Source: Alphaproteobacteria bacterium
GTDB lineage: Bacteria > Pseudomonadota > Alphaproteobacteria > Reyranellales > Reyranellaceae
DNA length: 64,000 nucleotides
Assembly (NCBI GenBank): GCA_019635875.1
Contig: JAHBYP010000002.1
Coordinates: forward strand, 1-64,000
Direction of reading: 5' to 3'
Below, in pieces: positions 26,519 to 34,366 of the stretch. The translations under genes were made by a program, and so were the position numbers. Under the pieces are notes generated by a model, which was given only the letters and a program-made list of their open reading frames with translations, was not told the origin of the DNA and did not search any database. Position 1 is the first letter of the stretch. Each line of letters opens with the position of its first letter.

Positions 26519-26583
26519 ACGGCGCGTCCCTCACCGTGGCGCCGGACTTCCAGCCACTGATCGTGCCGCCGCTTCCGGCGTGA
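26519..26583 (+). pseudogene. Remnant of the 3' end of a second CoA-transferase subunit B gene
   Basis: The last 47 bases (TGGCGCCGGACTTCCAGCCA … CCGGCGTGA) align with the end of the gene at 24495-25172 with seven mismatches, and the preceding ~18-20 bases still match partly. The encoded end LTVAPDFQPLIVPPLPA mirrors LAADFRPLVVPPLAA. Upstream of 26519 the similarity fades. The remnant overlaps the sigma-factor gene's 3' end on the opposite strand. Confidence 0.7.
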
Positions 26584-27832
26584 GCTCGGCGGCACGCCGC
26601 CTCAGCAGATCCTGTTCGCGCCTGTTGCCCGCCAGCGCCGCAGCCGCTTCGAATGCGGCGCGCGCCTCCTCGTGGCGACCGAGCCTGCGAAGAAGATCGC
26701 CGCGAACGCTCGGCAGCAGGTGATACGCCTTCAGCGCCGGCTCGTGCATGAGCCGGTCGACGATCGACAGGCCGGCTTGCGGACCCTCGGCCATGCCGAC
26801 GGCGACCGCGCGGTTGAGCTCGACGATGGGCGAGCGCACGAGCCCCGCCAGCTCGGCATAGAGACCGGCGATGCGCGACCAGTCGGTCTCGCCCGCCGTC
26901 CTCGCCAGGGCGTGGCAGGCGATGATGGCCGCCTGCAGCGTGTAGAAGCCGCTCGCGCCGCCCAGCTCGCGGGCGCGCCCGAGCGCCTGCATGCCGCGCC
27001 GGATCTGGAACTGGTCCCACAGCGCGCGGTTCTGATCCAGCATGAGTATCGGCTCGCCCGCCGCGTCGGTGCGCGCCGCGCTGCGCGAGGCGTTCAGCTC
27101 CATCAGCGCGAGCAGCCCGTGCGCCTCGGGCTCGTGCGGCGCGATCGAGGCGAGCACGCGGCCCATGCGCAGCGCCTCGTTGCAGAGCTGGGGACGCAGC
27201 CAGTCCGCGCCGCGCGCCGCGGCGTAGCCTTCGTTGAAGATCAGGTAGACGACCTCCAGCACCGAGGAGAGCCGCTCGCAGAGCGCTCCGCCGCGCGGCG
27301 TCTCATAGGCGAGACCCGATTCCGAAAGGATCCGTTTGGCGCGCACGATGCGCTGGGCGACCGTCGCGACCGGCAACAGAAACGCCCGGGCGATCTCCTC
27401 GGTCGTCAGGCCGCAGATCATGCGCAGCGCCAGGGCCGTGCGCGCCTCGCGCGACAGCAGCGGATGACAGGCGGTGAAGATGAGCCGCAGCATCTCGTCG
27501 CCGATGTCGTCGTCCAGGGCGGAATCCCAGTCGGGCATGGCCCGTTGTTGTTCCTCCAGGTCCCGGACGAGCATCTCGTGCGTGCGATCGAGCATCGGGC
27601 GGCGGCGCAGATGATCGAGGGCACGACGCCTGGCGGTCGTCATCAGCCAGGCGCCGGGCCTTTCGGGAACACCCGTCGTGGGCCACTGCTCGAGCGCGGC
27701 CAGCAGGGCCTCCTGCGTCATCTCCTCGGCCAGCGGCACATCGCGCAGCATCCGCGCCAGGCTGGTGATCAGCCGCGGCTGCTCGATCCGCCACGCCGCG
27801 AGGATCGCGCGATGGGCGTCGGCGGCCATCAT
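26531..27832 (-). CDS. ECF-type RNA polymerase sigma factor with C-terminal TPR-like extension (ECF42-like)
   Basis: Protein of 433 residues. Residues ~10-85 are sigma region 2 (ITSLARMLRDVPLAEEMTQE) and ~115-165 are region 4 (LRMICGLTTEEIARAFLLPV), followed by a ~250-residue helical extension with LNRAVAVGM and RAAFEAAAAL repeats. This architecture plus an upstream DGPF-domain gene is the hallmark of the ECF42 group, which is thought to work without a classical anti-sigma. ATG ATG at 27832/27829. Its last ~17 codons lie antisense to the CoA-transferase remnant, so its C-terminus may have been replaced. Confidence 0.88.
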   Translation of the reverse strand: MMAADAHRAILAAWRIEQPRLITSLARMLRDVPLAEEMTQEALLAALEQWPTTGVPERPGAWLMTTARRRALDHLRRRPMLDRTHEMLVRDLEEQQRAMPDWDSALDDDIGDEMLRLIFTACHPLLSREARTALALRMICGLTTEEIARAFLLPVATVAQRIVRAKRILSESGLAYETPRGGALCERLSSVLEVVYLIFNEGYAAARGADWLRPQLCNEALRMGRVLASIAPHEPEAHGLLALMELNASRSAARTDAAGEPILMLDQNRALWDQFQIRRGMQALGRARELGGASGFYTLQAAIIACHALARTAGETDWSRIAGLYAELAGLVRSPIVELNRAVAVGMAEGPQAGLSIVDRLMHEPALKAYHLLPSVRGDLLRRLGRHEEARAAFEAAAALAGNRREQDLLRRRAAELTPEAAARSVAGSPAPR

Positions 27833-27863
27833 GGCCGCCGACGATGTGGGGCCGATCCCCGCC

Positions 27864-28214
27864 TCAGGGGCCGGCGAAAGCGCGAAGCTCGCACGTGCCT
27901 TCCCATCCCGGCATGAAGTCCTTGTGGAGTTGCATGAACTCGCGCGCGGAGGCCACGGCCTCCTCCTTGCCCGGCAACTCGAAGATCGCGTAACCGCCGA
28001 TGACCTCCTTGGCCTCGACGAACGGGCCGTCGACGACGCTGAGCTGTCCGTCGACGATCCGCACCTGCGCGCCGGTGGCAAGCGGCATCAGCCCGCCACT
28101 GTCGAGCATGCGGCCGGCCTTGATCTCCCGGTTGGCGAGCTTGTTCATCGCCTCCATGAGTTCCGGCGTCGGCCCGCCGGTGTGGGCGGATGTAACGATG
28201 AACATGAAGCGCAT
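27864..28214 (-). CDS. DGPF/YCII-like domain protein, partner of the ECF sigma factor
   Basis: Small protein (116 residues) with the ferredoxin-like YCII fold. The name-giving motif is seen in VVDGPFVEAKEVIGGYAI. Such proteins are nearly always encoded beside ECF42 sigma factors and may modulate them, but the mechanism is not established. GGAGGAG lies before ATG 28214. The sigma gene begins 31 bp after its stop, consistent with an operon. Confidence 0.88.
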   Translation of the reverse strand: MRFMFIVTSAHTGGPTPELMEAMNKLANREIKAGRMLDSGGLMPLATGAQVRIVDGQLSVVDGPFVEAKEVIGGYAIFELPGKEEAVASAREFMQLHKDFMPGWEGTCELRAFAGP

Positions 28215-28330
28215 GTGAGAACTCCTCCTGAGGCGAGCAGCCGGCACCATTGCCGGGAACCGTCTCGCTATTCAGGTCGACGAACCAGCCCATGGCAGAT
28301 CGACGAGCCTTCGCACAAATCGCCTGTGGC

Positions 28331-28360
28331 TTGACAGCTCGCGGCAAATGTTCCCTATTT
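28331..28360 (+). promoter_or_regulatory. Candidate dinB promoter
   Basis: TTGACA at 28331-28336 is a perfect -35. A weaker -10 (CTATTT, 28355-28360) follows at 18 bp and overlaps the LexA box. Confidence 0.55.
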
Positions 28361-28364
28361 GTTC
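28350..28364 (+). promoter_or_regulatory. LexA (SOS) box of alphaproteobacterial type
   Basis: GTTCCCTATTTGTTC is an exact GTTC-N7-GTTC direct repeat, the operator bound by alphaproteobacterial LexA. It lies 23 bp before the dinB start and overlaps the probable -10 element, so binding should block transcription until DNA damage. Confidence 0.85.
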
Positions 28365-28387
28365 CATATGACTGGTCGGGATGGACG

Positions 28388-29629
28388 ATGACGGCCACCA
28401 TCCTCCATGCGGATCTGGACGCCTTCTACGCCTCGGTCGAGCAGCTGCTCGACCCGTCGCTGCGCGGCAAGCCGATCGCCGTCGGTGGCGGGGTCGTGCT
28501 GGCGGCGTCCTACGAGGCCAAGGCCTTCGGCGTGCACAGCGCGATGCCGGGTCGGCGCGCGCGCGAGCTGTGCCCGCAACTCGTCTTCGTCGAGGGCCAC
28601 TTCAAGGAGTACCAGCGGCTGGGCGACGCGGCCATGAAGGTGATCGGCGACTTCACGCCGCTCGTCGAACGGATCTCCATCGACGAGGCGTTCGCCGATG
28701 TCGCGGGCTGCACCCATCTCTTCGGCTCGCCGTCGGACATCGCCCGTCAGATCCGCCACCGCGTGCGCACGGAGCTCGGCCTGCCGATCTCGGTCGGCGT
28801 GGCGCGCACCAAGCACCTGGCCAAGATCGCCTCGCAGGTCGCCAAGCCGGACGGGCTGCTCGTCGTCGATCCCGAGGCCGAGCTCGACTTCCTGCACAAC
28901 CTGCCCGTCGAGCTGATGTGGGGCGTGGGCCCGGCCACCAAGGCGCGGCTGGCCGATATCGGCGTGACGACCATCGGGCAGCTGGCCAAGACATCGCCGC
29001 GCGCGCTCGAGCGGCTGCTCGGGCCGGCGGCGGGCGAAAAGCTCGCGGCGCTGGCGTGGAACCGCGATCCACGCGCGATCAGGACGCAGCATCGCGCGCG
29101 ATCGGCCGGCGCACAGTCGGCGCTCGGCCGCAAGCCGGCCGAAGCGCGCGTGATCCATCCCACGCTGGCGCATCTCGCCGACCGCATCGGCACGCGCCTG
29201 CGCGCCAAGTCCCTGGCCGGGCGAACCGTGACCGTGCGCGTGCGCTTCGCCGATCTGCGCGCCGTCACCCGCGCCGTCACGCTCGACGCGCCGATTTCGG
29301 CGACGTTGAGCCTCACCGAGATCGCCGAGGACCTGGTGCACGCCGTCCTCGCGCAGCATCCCGACGAACGCATTATCTCACTGCTGGCGATCTCCGTGTC
29401 GCATCTCGAGAAGGTTTCCCGCCTGCAACTGGAATTCGCGCTGGGGCTGCGCGACGAGGATCGCCGCCCGGGCACCAAGCGGGGCATGACGCGCAATGCC
29501 GCCGATCGCGCGATCGACAAGATCCGCCATCGCTTCGGACAGGGCGCGGTGGGTTACGGATCGGCCGCGCTCGGACCGCAGCGTTCGGTTCCCGACGCGT
29601 TTCGCGAACTCGCCGAACGGGATCTGTAG
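28388..29629 (+). CDS. dinB: DNA polymerase IV (Y-family, DinB)
   Basis: Error-prone translesion polymerase of 413 residues. The catalytic acidic residues are in LHADLDAFYASVEQ (N-terminal) and RISIDEAFADV, and SVGVARTKHLAKIAS and the helix-hairpin-helix region LMWGVGPATKARLADIG are typical. ATG 28388 is in frame with the conserved start; an ATG at 28381 is in another frame. The upstream LexA box indicates SOS induction. The C-terminal ~60 residues (little-finger end) extend past the minimal family length. Confidence 0.94.
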   Translation: MTATILHADLDAFYASVEQLLDPSLRGKPIAVGGGVVLAASYEAKAFGVHSAMPGRRARELCPQLVFVEGHFKEYQRLGDAAMKVIGDFTPLVERISIDEAFADVAGCTHLFGSPSDIARQIRHRVRTELGLPISVGVARTKHLAKIASQVAKPDGLLVVDPEAELDFLHNLPVELMWGVGPATKARLADIGVTTIGQLAKTSPRALERLLGPAAGEKLAALAWNRDPRAIRTQHRARSAGAQSALGRKPAEARVIHPTLAHLADRIGTRLRAKSLAGRTVTVRVRFADLRAVTRAVTLDAPISATLSLTEIAEDLVHAVLAQHPDERIISLLAISVSHLEKVSRLQLEFALGLRDEDRRPGTKRGMTRNAADRAIDKIRHRFGQGAVGYGSAALGPQRSVPDAFRELAERDL

Positions 29630-29646
29630 TCGAGGGACGGATCGGG

Positions 29647-29699
29647 TCGCCGCCGATCCGCCGGCCCGGCATGGAATGCCGGGTAGCGGATCGGCGGTC
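29647..29699. terminator. Long inverted repeat between convergent genes, likely bidirectional terminator
   Basis: CCGCCGATCCGC … GCGGATCGGCGG outer arms with inner CCCGGCAT-GGA-ATGCCGGG, located between the dinB stop and the stop of the gene ending at 29706. It could end transcription from both sides. Confidence 0.65.
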
Positions 29700-29705
29700 C
29701 CCCCT

Positions 29706-30356
29706 TCAACGGAAGGCCTGGACCTTCTCGTTGTCCTCCTTCGACAGCGCATGGGCGAAGAGCGTCCATGTCGCGTTGCTGTCGTGCACGACCTCGAGCC
29801 TCAGCGTCACCGTCGCACCGGGCAGCGGCGTGATGACGGCCTGCTCCTCGGCCTTGCCGTTCCAGCCGGCGATCAGGTCACGCTGCCCGCCGCGGAAGTC
29901 GCGACTGGCCGGCGGACCGAAGCGCGCCGTCGTCTCATCGAGAATCGCCGTGGCGGGCTTGGCCGGCGGCGACTGGCTCAGCGAAACCTCGACCACCTTC
30001 GCGCCGCTCAAGGGCGAGACGAAGGTGGCGGAAAGCGTGCGGCCGTCGCTGAGCCGGGCGATCAGGCGCCGCACGTAGGTCTCGGTGCCCTTGTCGCGAC
30101 GCGCCTGCGGCGTCAGCTGGGAGATGCGCCGGACGTCGCGCACGTCGCTGCGCCGCCCCAGCGCCGCCTCGACCTCGGCCAGGCTCATGCCCGGCTTCAG
30201 GTCCAGCAGGTCGGCGGCCTCGATCGGAGAGGGCGCCGCCGCCGCAATGCGGCCGATGACCATCGCGCAGAGCGTGACGATGACGGCCAGGGCGAGGAAC
30301 GCCGCATCGGGCAGACGACGCCGCGGCACAGCACGCGCCGCCACCTTTCCAGGCAT
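29706..30356 (-). CDS. Membrane-anchored periplasmic protein of unknown function, partner of M23 peptidase gene
   Basis: Protein of 216 residues. A hydrophobic segment near residues 17-36 (FLALAVIVTLCAMVIG) acts as an anchor or signal, leaving ~175 residues outside. LDLKPGMSLAEVEAALGRR resembles the SmpA/BamE-type motif; the rest is not recognised. It starts 5 bp after the M23 peptidase stop, a tight pair. A membrane-anchored periplasmic partner is what one would expect of an immunity protein or regulator for a peptidoglycan hydrolase, but that is only inference. Confidence 0.6.
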   Translation of the reverse strand: MPGKVAARAVPRRRLPDAAFLALAVIVTLCAMVIGRIAAAAPSPIEAADLLDLKPGMSLAEVEAALGRRSDVRDVRRISQLTPQARRDKGTETYVRRLIARLSDGRTLSATFVSPLSGAKVVEVSLSQSPPAKPATAILDETTARFGPPASRDFRGGQRDLIAGWNGKAEEQAVITPLPGATVTLRLEVVHDSNATWTLFAHALSKEDNEKVQAFR

Positions 30357-30361
30357 GACGA

Positions 30362-30895
30362 TCACGGCGGGAAGCACACGCGGGCGTAGCTCCAGGGCGT
30401 GATGAACTGCGGCAGCACCGACGTGGCCGGCTCGCCCGCATCCATGCGCGCGGCGTCGAGATAGGGCGTGGGATCGATCAGGTCGGAGCGCCGCTGATAG
30501 GGCGGGTTGCGTCGGTTGGTGAGCGGCCCGGTCGCCGAGTTGTCGTACATCTCGAAGTGCAGCATGTGGCTGCCGCCCGAGAGCCGGCCGATGCTGCCGA
30601 TGTGCTGACCCTTCATGACCTCGGCCCCGACGCGGATGCCTGCCGGCAGCCGGCGCGAGATCTCGCCGTAGCGCACGGTGAAGATGCCGTGGTCGACCTC
30701 GAGCGCGTAGGTGTCGTGATAGAAATAGTAGAACGCTTTGACGGTGCCGTCCTCGACGGCGCGCACCGGCGTGCCGACCGGTGCGATCAGGTCACAGCCC
30801 GCATGCTTGCGGGTGCCGCTGGAGCGGTTGGCACCAAAGCGCCGTCCGCCCGTGTTGTAGGCCTGCGATGGCCTGGCATTGAGTGGAAACAACAT
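30362..30895 (-). CDS. M23 family metallopeptidase-domain protein without signal peptide
   Basis: Single-domain LytM-like protein of 177 residues. The zinc ligands are His31 and Asp35 in KHAGCDL and His113 in SHMLHFEMY. In the canonical HxH the first His is the general base; here that position is Met111 with His110 one residue earlier, so activity is uncertain. APVGTPVRAVEDGTV and the surrounding strands match the fold. GGGAGG lies six bases before ATG 30895. No signal peptide or coiled coil is present, unlike housekeeping M23 peptidases, which suggests either export by another system or a non-cell-wall role. Confidence 0.8.
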   Translation of the reverse strand: MLFPLNARPSQAYNTGGRRFGANRSSGTRKHAGCDLIAPVGTPVRAVEDGTVKAFYYFYHDTYALEVDHGIFTVRYGEISRRLPAGIRVGAEVMKGQHIGSIGRLSGGSHMLHFEMYDNSATGPLTNRRNPPYQRRSDLIDPTPYLDAARMDAGEPATSVLPQFITPWSYARVCFPP

Positions 30896-30947
30896 CGGAA
30901 ACCTCCCGGACAAAGCTACCCCCCGACGGGCTCCCCTTTAGTCCAAA

Positions 30948-30975
30948 GTATGTGGTTACTCACTTTTCTTGTCAA
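30948..30975 (-). promoter_or_regulatory. Candidate promoter of the M23 peptidase gene
   Basis: On the minus strand TTGACA (30975-30970) is followed after 16 bp by CATACT (30953-30948), in a locally AT-rich stretch of this GC-rich region. Confidence 0.4.
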
Positions 30976-31055
30976 CGGAAGAGTCGACAGAACTCTCCAC
31001 GCCCGGCGGAAGATACCGACTACGATGCCGACCGGCTGTTACCGGAGGAACAGGC

Positions 31056-31547
31056 ATGCCGCGCCACGCATTTTTCTGCTTCCATCGCGAGCGCGATCGC
31101 TGGCGGGCCGACCAGGTGCGCAAGAGCTGGATCGAGCGCGACACCAGCGAGTCCGGTTTCCCCGATCCGCAAGAGTGGAACGCGATCCTCGATGGCGGCG
31201 ACGAGGCGCTCGACGCCTGGATCGACCAGCAGCTGCAGGGCACGACGGTGACGGTGGTCCTGGTCGGCGCCGAGACAGCCGAGCAGGACCACGTGCTGAG
31301 CGAGATCGAGAAGAGCTACGACCGCGGCAACGGGCTGGTCGTGATCCACATCAACGGCATGCTCGACCAGGGCGGCGCGCGCGACAGGAAGGGCGCCAAC
31401 CCGCTAGCCGATTTCCAGGTCGACCACGACCGCGTGAAGGTGCCGCTGTCGAAGCTGTATCCGGCCTATGACTGGGTCACCGACATGGGCCGCATGAACC
31501 TCAACGGGTGGATCGAGGACGCCGCGCGGCGCGCCAACAAGGCGTGA
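31056..31547 (+). CDS. TIR-like DUF1863 (MTH538/ThsB-type) protein
   Basis: Protein of 163 residues. The start MPRHAFFCFHRERDRWRADQ with VRKSWIE is diagnostic for the TIR-like DUF1863 domain; a later TTVTVVLVGAETAEQDHV strand and DRGNGLVVIHINGM fit the flavodoxin-like core. Members include ThsB of the Thoeris anti-phage system, which makes a cyclic ADP-ribose signal, though many are stand-alone. No ThsA-like gene is adjacent. GGAGGA precedes ATG 31056. The stop overlaps the start of the next gene (GTGA), so the two are co-translated. Confidence 0.78.
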   Translation: MPRHAFFCFHRERDRWRADQVRKSWIERDTSESGFPDPQEWNAILDGGDEALDAWIDQQLQGTTVTVVLVGAETAEQDHVLSEIEKSYDRGNGLVVIHINGMLDQGGARDRKGANPLADFQVDHDRVKVPLSKLYPAYDWVTDMGRMNLNGWIEDAARRANKA

Positions 31548-32845
31548 GCCCCACCGGGCGGCTGCTCGCCCTCCTCGACCATCTCGGAATCGGGCGTGCG
31601 CACATCGCGACGCAGATGCCCGGCGACATCGCCGGGCTGGCGTCGTTGCACGGCGAGCGTCTGGCCGGCGTCGTGCTGTGCGTGCCGACGCGGCTCGATC
31701 CGGCGCAGTACGTGCGGGTGGGCGAGCGCGTGCTGATGATCTCGGGCGCCCGCGGCCTGACCGCCGACGTCACGTCGCGCGCCGCCGAGCGGCTGGCTGG
31801 CGCCGAGCGTCATGTGCTCGCCGACTACGATGCGCCGGGCTGGGCCGATGTCGTCGCCGATCGCACGGCCGAGATCGTCGGCCGCATGAGCGGCTTCCTC
31901 CGCGGCCACGCCGCCAGCGTGCCGACGCCGCCGGCGGCCGAGGGCATGCACGCCGAGATCACCTATCGCATCGAAGGTTCCGGTCCGGCACTGCTGTTGC
32001 TGCCGTTCTTCCTCGCGCCGTCGCAATGGGCGCCGGCGATGCCCGAACTGACTCGACGCTTCACCGTGATCACCCTCGGCGGCCCGCATTTGGGCGGCGT
32101 CGCCGCGCTCGAGGATCGGGCGAGGGCGCCGACCTACCAGGCGATGTTCCGCACCCTGATCGACATCATGGCGCCGAAGCCCGGCGAAGCGATCCTCGAC
32201 GTCGGCTGCGGCGCCGGCTCGCTCGACCGGCTGCTGGCGAAGCGCCTGGGCAGCGCCAACCCGATCACGGCGATGGATACCAACGCCTTCCTGCTGCGTG
32301 AGGCCGCGACGCTCGCCAGGGCCGAGGGCGTCGACGGCACGATCCGCTTCGTGCCCGGCGACGCCGAGATGCTGCCCTTCCCCGACGCCAGCTTCGACTG
32401 CGCCTTCTCCGTCACCGTGCTCGAGGAATGCGACGCCGATCGCGCGATCGCCGAAATGAAGCGTGTGGTGAAGCCCGGCGGCCGCATCGGCATCGTCGTG
32501 CGCGCGCTCGACATGCCGCAATGGTGGAACCTGCAACTGCCCCAGGACATTGCGGAGAAGATCGTCGTGCCGCCGCAATCCGTCGCCGCCAAGGGCGTCG
32601 CCGACGCCAGCCTCTACCGCCGCATGCGCGAGGCGGGCCTGGTCGCCCTCACCGGATTTCCCTCGCTGATCACGCTCGACCGGCCCGAGGGCCCGATCTG
32701 GCGCTATCGCGAGGACCACGCGCTGTCGTTGCTCAGCGCGGATCAGATGCCGATCTGGCGCGCCACGCGCGACGCCGCCGAACAGGCCGGCCTGCTTTTC
32801 ATGGCCCACCCCATGCACTGCGCGGTGGGCGTCAAGCCGGCTTGA
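31544..32845 (+). CDS. Rearranged alpha/beta-hydrolase fragments fused to class I SAM methyltransferase
   Basis: Protein of 433 residues starting at GTG 31544, overlapping the TIR-like gene. Residues 1-~125 look like the second half of an alpha/beta hydrolase, but the nucleophile elbow reads ATQMPGDIAG instead of GhSxGG. Residues ~142-190 (EITYRIEGSGPALLLLPFFL…) look like a hydrolase N-terminal half. Residues ~200-433 are a methyltransferase with ILDVGCGAGSLDRLL, GDAEMLPFPDASFD and MKRVVKPGGRIG. The methyl acceptor is unknown. The hydrolase part appears inactive and in swapped order. Coupling with the TIR-like gene hints at a joint role. Confidence 0.72.
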   Translation: MSPTGRLLALLDHLGIGRAHIATQMPGDIAGLASLHGERLAGVVLCVPTRLDPAQYVRVGERVLMISGARGLTADVTSRAAERLAGAERHVLADYDAPGWADVVADRTAEIVGRMSGFLRGHAASVPTPPAAEGMHAEITYRIEGSGPALLLLPFFLAPSQWAPAMPELTRRFTVITLGGPHLGGVAALEDRARAPTYQAMFRTLIDIMAPKPGEAILDVGCGAGSLDRLLAKRLGSANPITAMDTNAFLLREAATLARAEGVDGTIRFVPGDAEMLPFPDASFDCAFSVTVLEECDADRAIAEMKRVVKPGGRIGIVVRALDMPQWWNLQLPQDIAEKIVVPPQSVAAKGVADASLYRRMREAGLVALTGFPSLITLDRPEGPIWRYREDHALSLLSADQMPIWRATRDAAEQAGLLFMAHPMHCAVGVKPA

Positions 32846-32861
32846 GCCGACACGAACTCTT

Positions 32862-32928
32862 TGTCATCCCGAGCGGAGCGAGGGATCCAGAGGAGCCGCC
32901 TGGATCCCTCGCTCCGCTCGGGATGACA
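32862..32928. repeat. Family S palindromic repeat, copy 5
   Basis: TGTCATCCCGAGCGGAGCGA … TCGCTCCGCTCGGGATGACA, between the convergent methyltransferase and luciferase-like genes. Confidence 0.92.
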
Positions 32929-32936
32929 ATCGGTGC

Positions 32937-34265
32937 CTACGCCTGATTGCTGAAGAACCTGTTGGGCGGGCGCCTGAGGCCCAGGTTCTCGCGCAAGGTG
33001 GTGCCCTCGTACTCCTTGCGGAACAGGCCGCGGCGCTGCAGCTCGGGCACGACGCGGTCGACGAAATCGTCGAGGCCTTCGGGCAGGTACGGGAACATCA
33101 CGTTGAAGCCGTCGCTGCCCTCCTCCATCAGCCACTGCTCCATCTGCTCGGCGATGGTCTGCGGCGTGCCGACGAAGGAGAGACCGGCGAAGCCGCCCAG
33201 CCGCTGCGCCAGCTGGCGCACCGTGAGCCCGTCGCGCTGGGCCAGCGCAATGGCGCGCTCGCGGCCGCTCTGGCTGGCATTGCTCGGCGGAATCTCCGGC
33301 AGCGGCCCATCGGGATCGAACTTCGAGGCGTCGGTGCCCAGCGCGATGGACAGCGAGGCGATGGCGCTGTCGTAGTGCACCAGGCTGTCGAGATGGGCGC
33401 GCTTGGCCTTCGCTTCCTCGACCGTGTCGCCGACCACGACGAAGGCGCCGGGCAGGATCTTGAGCTGGTCGGGCTCGCGGCCGACCGCCTTCATGCGGCC
33501 CTTGATGTCGGCGTAGAGCTTCTTGCCGTCGGCGAGCTGGCCGATGCCGGCGAACACCATCTCGGCGGTCTCGGCGGCGAGCTGCTTGCCGGCTTCCGAG
33601 GCGCCGGCCTGCACGATCACCGGCCAGCCCTGGATCGGCCGGCCGACATTGAGCGGGCCGCGCACGGAGTAGTACTTCCCCTTGTGGTTCAGCACATGCA
33701 GCTTGGCCGGATCGAAATAGATGCCGGCCTCGACGTCGCGGATGAAGGCGTCGTCGGCCCAGCTGTCCCACAGCCCGGTGACCACGTCGTAGAACTCGCG
33801 CGCGCGGCGATAGCGCTCGTCGTGCTCCATGTGGTCGTCGAGGCCGAAATTCAGCGCCGCGTCGGGGTTGGACGTGGTGACGATGTTCCACGCCGCGCGC
33901 CCGCCGCTAAGGTGATCGAGCGAGGCGAAGCGACGCGCCAGGTGATAGGGCGCGTCGAAGGTGGTCGAGCCGGTGGCGATCAGGCCGATATGCTCGGTGA
34001 CCGCGGCCAGCGCCGGCAGCAGGGTCGGCGGATCGATCGAGGTCACCGTGGCGCTGCGCTTGAGCGCCTCCATCGGCATGTTCAGCACCGCCAAATGGTC
34101 GGCCATGAAGAAGGCGTCGAACTTGCCGCGCTCCAGGGTCTGGGCGAAGCGCTTGAGGTGCTTGAAGTTGAAGTTGGCGTCGGGAAAGGCGCCGGGATAG
34201 CGCCAGGCCGCGGTATGGATGCTGACCGGGCGCATGAAGGCGCCGAGACGAAGCTGACGGGACAT
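32937..34265 (-). CDS. LLM-class flavin-dependent monooxygenase (NtaA/SnaA/DszA-like)
   Basis: FMNH2-dependent monooxygenase of 442 residues with the luciferase TIM barrel. The long NtaA-type insertions are present: WRYPGAFPDANFNFKHLKRF, FDAFFMADHLAVL, ATGSTTFDAPYHLAR, GGRAAWNIVTTSNPDAALNF. Substrates in this group are chelators, sulfones, sulfonates or long-chain compounds. A separate flavin reductase is needed; none is adjacent. It is one of four LLM proteins in 13 kb. Confidence 0.9.
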   Translation of the reverse strand: MSRQLRLGAFMRPVSIHTAAWRYPGAFPDANFNFKHLKRFAQTLERGKFDAFFMADHLAVLNMPMEALKRSATVTSIDPPTLLPALAAVTEHIGLIATGSTTFDAPYHLARRFASLDHLSGGRAAWNIVTTSNPDAALNFGLDDHMEHDERYRRAREFYDVVTGLWDSWADDAFIRDVEAGIYFDPAKLHVLNHKGKYYSVRGPLNVGRPIQGWPVIVQAGASEAGKQLAAETAEMVFAGIGQLADGKKLYADIKGRMKAVGREPDQLKILPGAFVVVGDTVEEAKAKRAHLDSLVHYDSAIASLSIALGTDASKFDPDGPLPEIPPSNASQSGRERAIALAQRDGLTVRQLAQRLGGFAGLSFVGTPQTIAEQMEQWLMEEGSDGFNVMFPYLPEGLDDFVDRVVPELQRRGLFRKEYEGTTLRENLGLRRPPNRFFSNQA

Positions 34266-34366
34266 CGGGCACCGGCAGGAGTGACGGGACGTAGCCCGTC
34301 ACTTAGCCGGCGGCCCGGCGGCTTTCAAAGCGACTTTCCTTGACCGCCGGATAAGTCACCCCGGCG

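Noticed and set aside
28381..30078. Alternative plus-strand frame beginning at ATG 28381 across dinB
   Set aside because: Out of frame with the conserved polymerase motifs; composition is that of a shadow frame.
31056..31547. Calling a complete Thoeris system
   Set aside because: Only a ThsB-like gene is present; no ThsA-type effector is adjacent.
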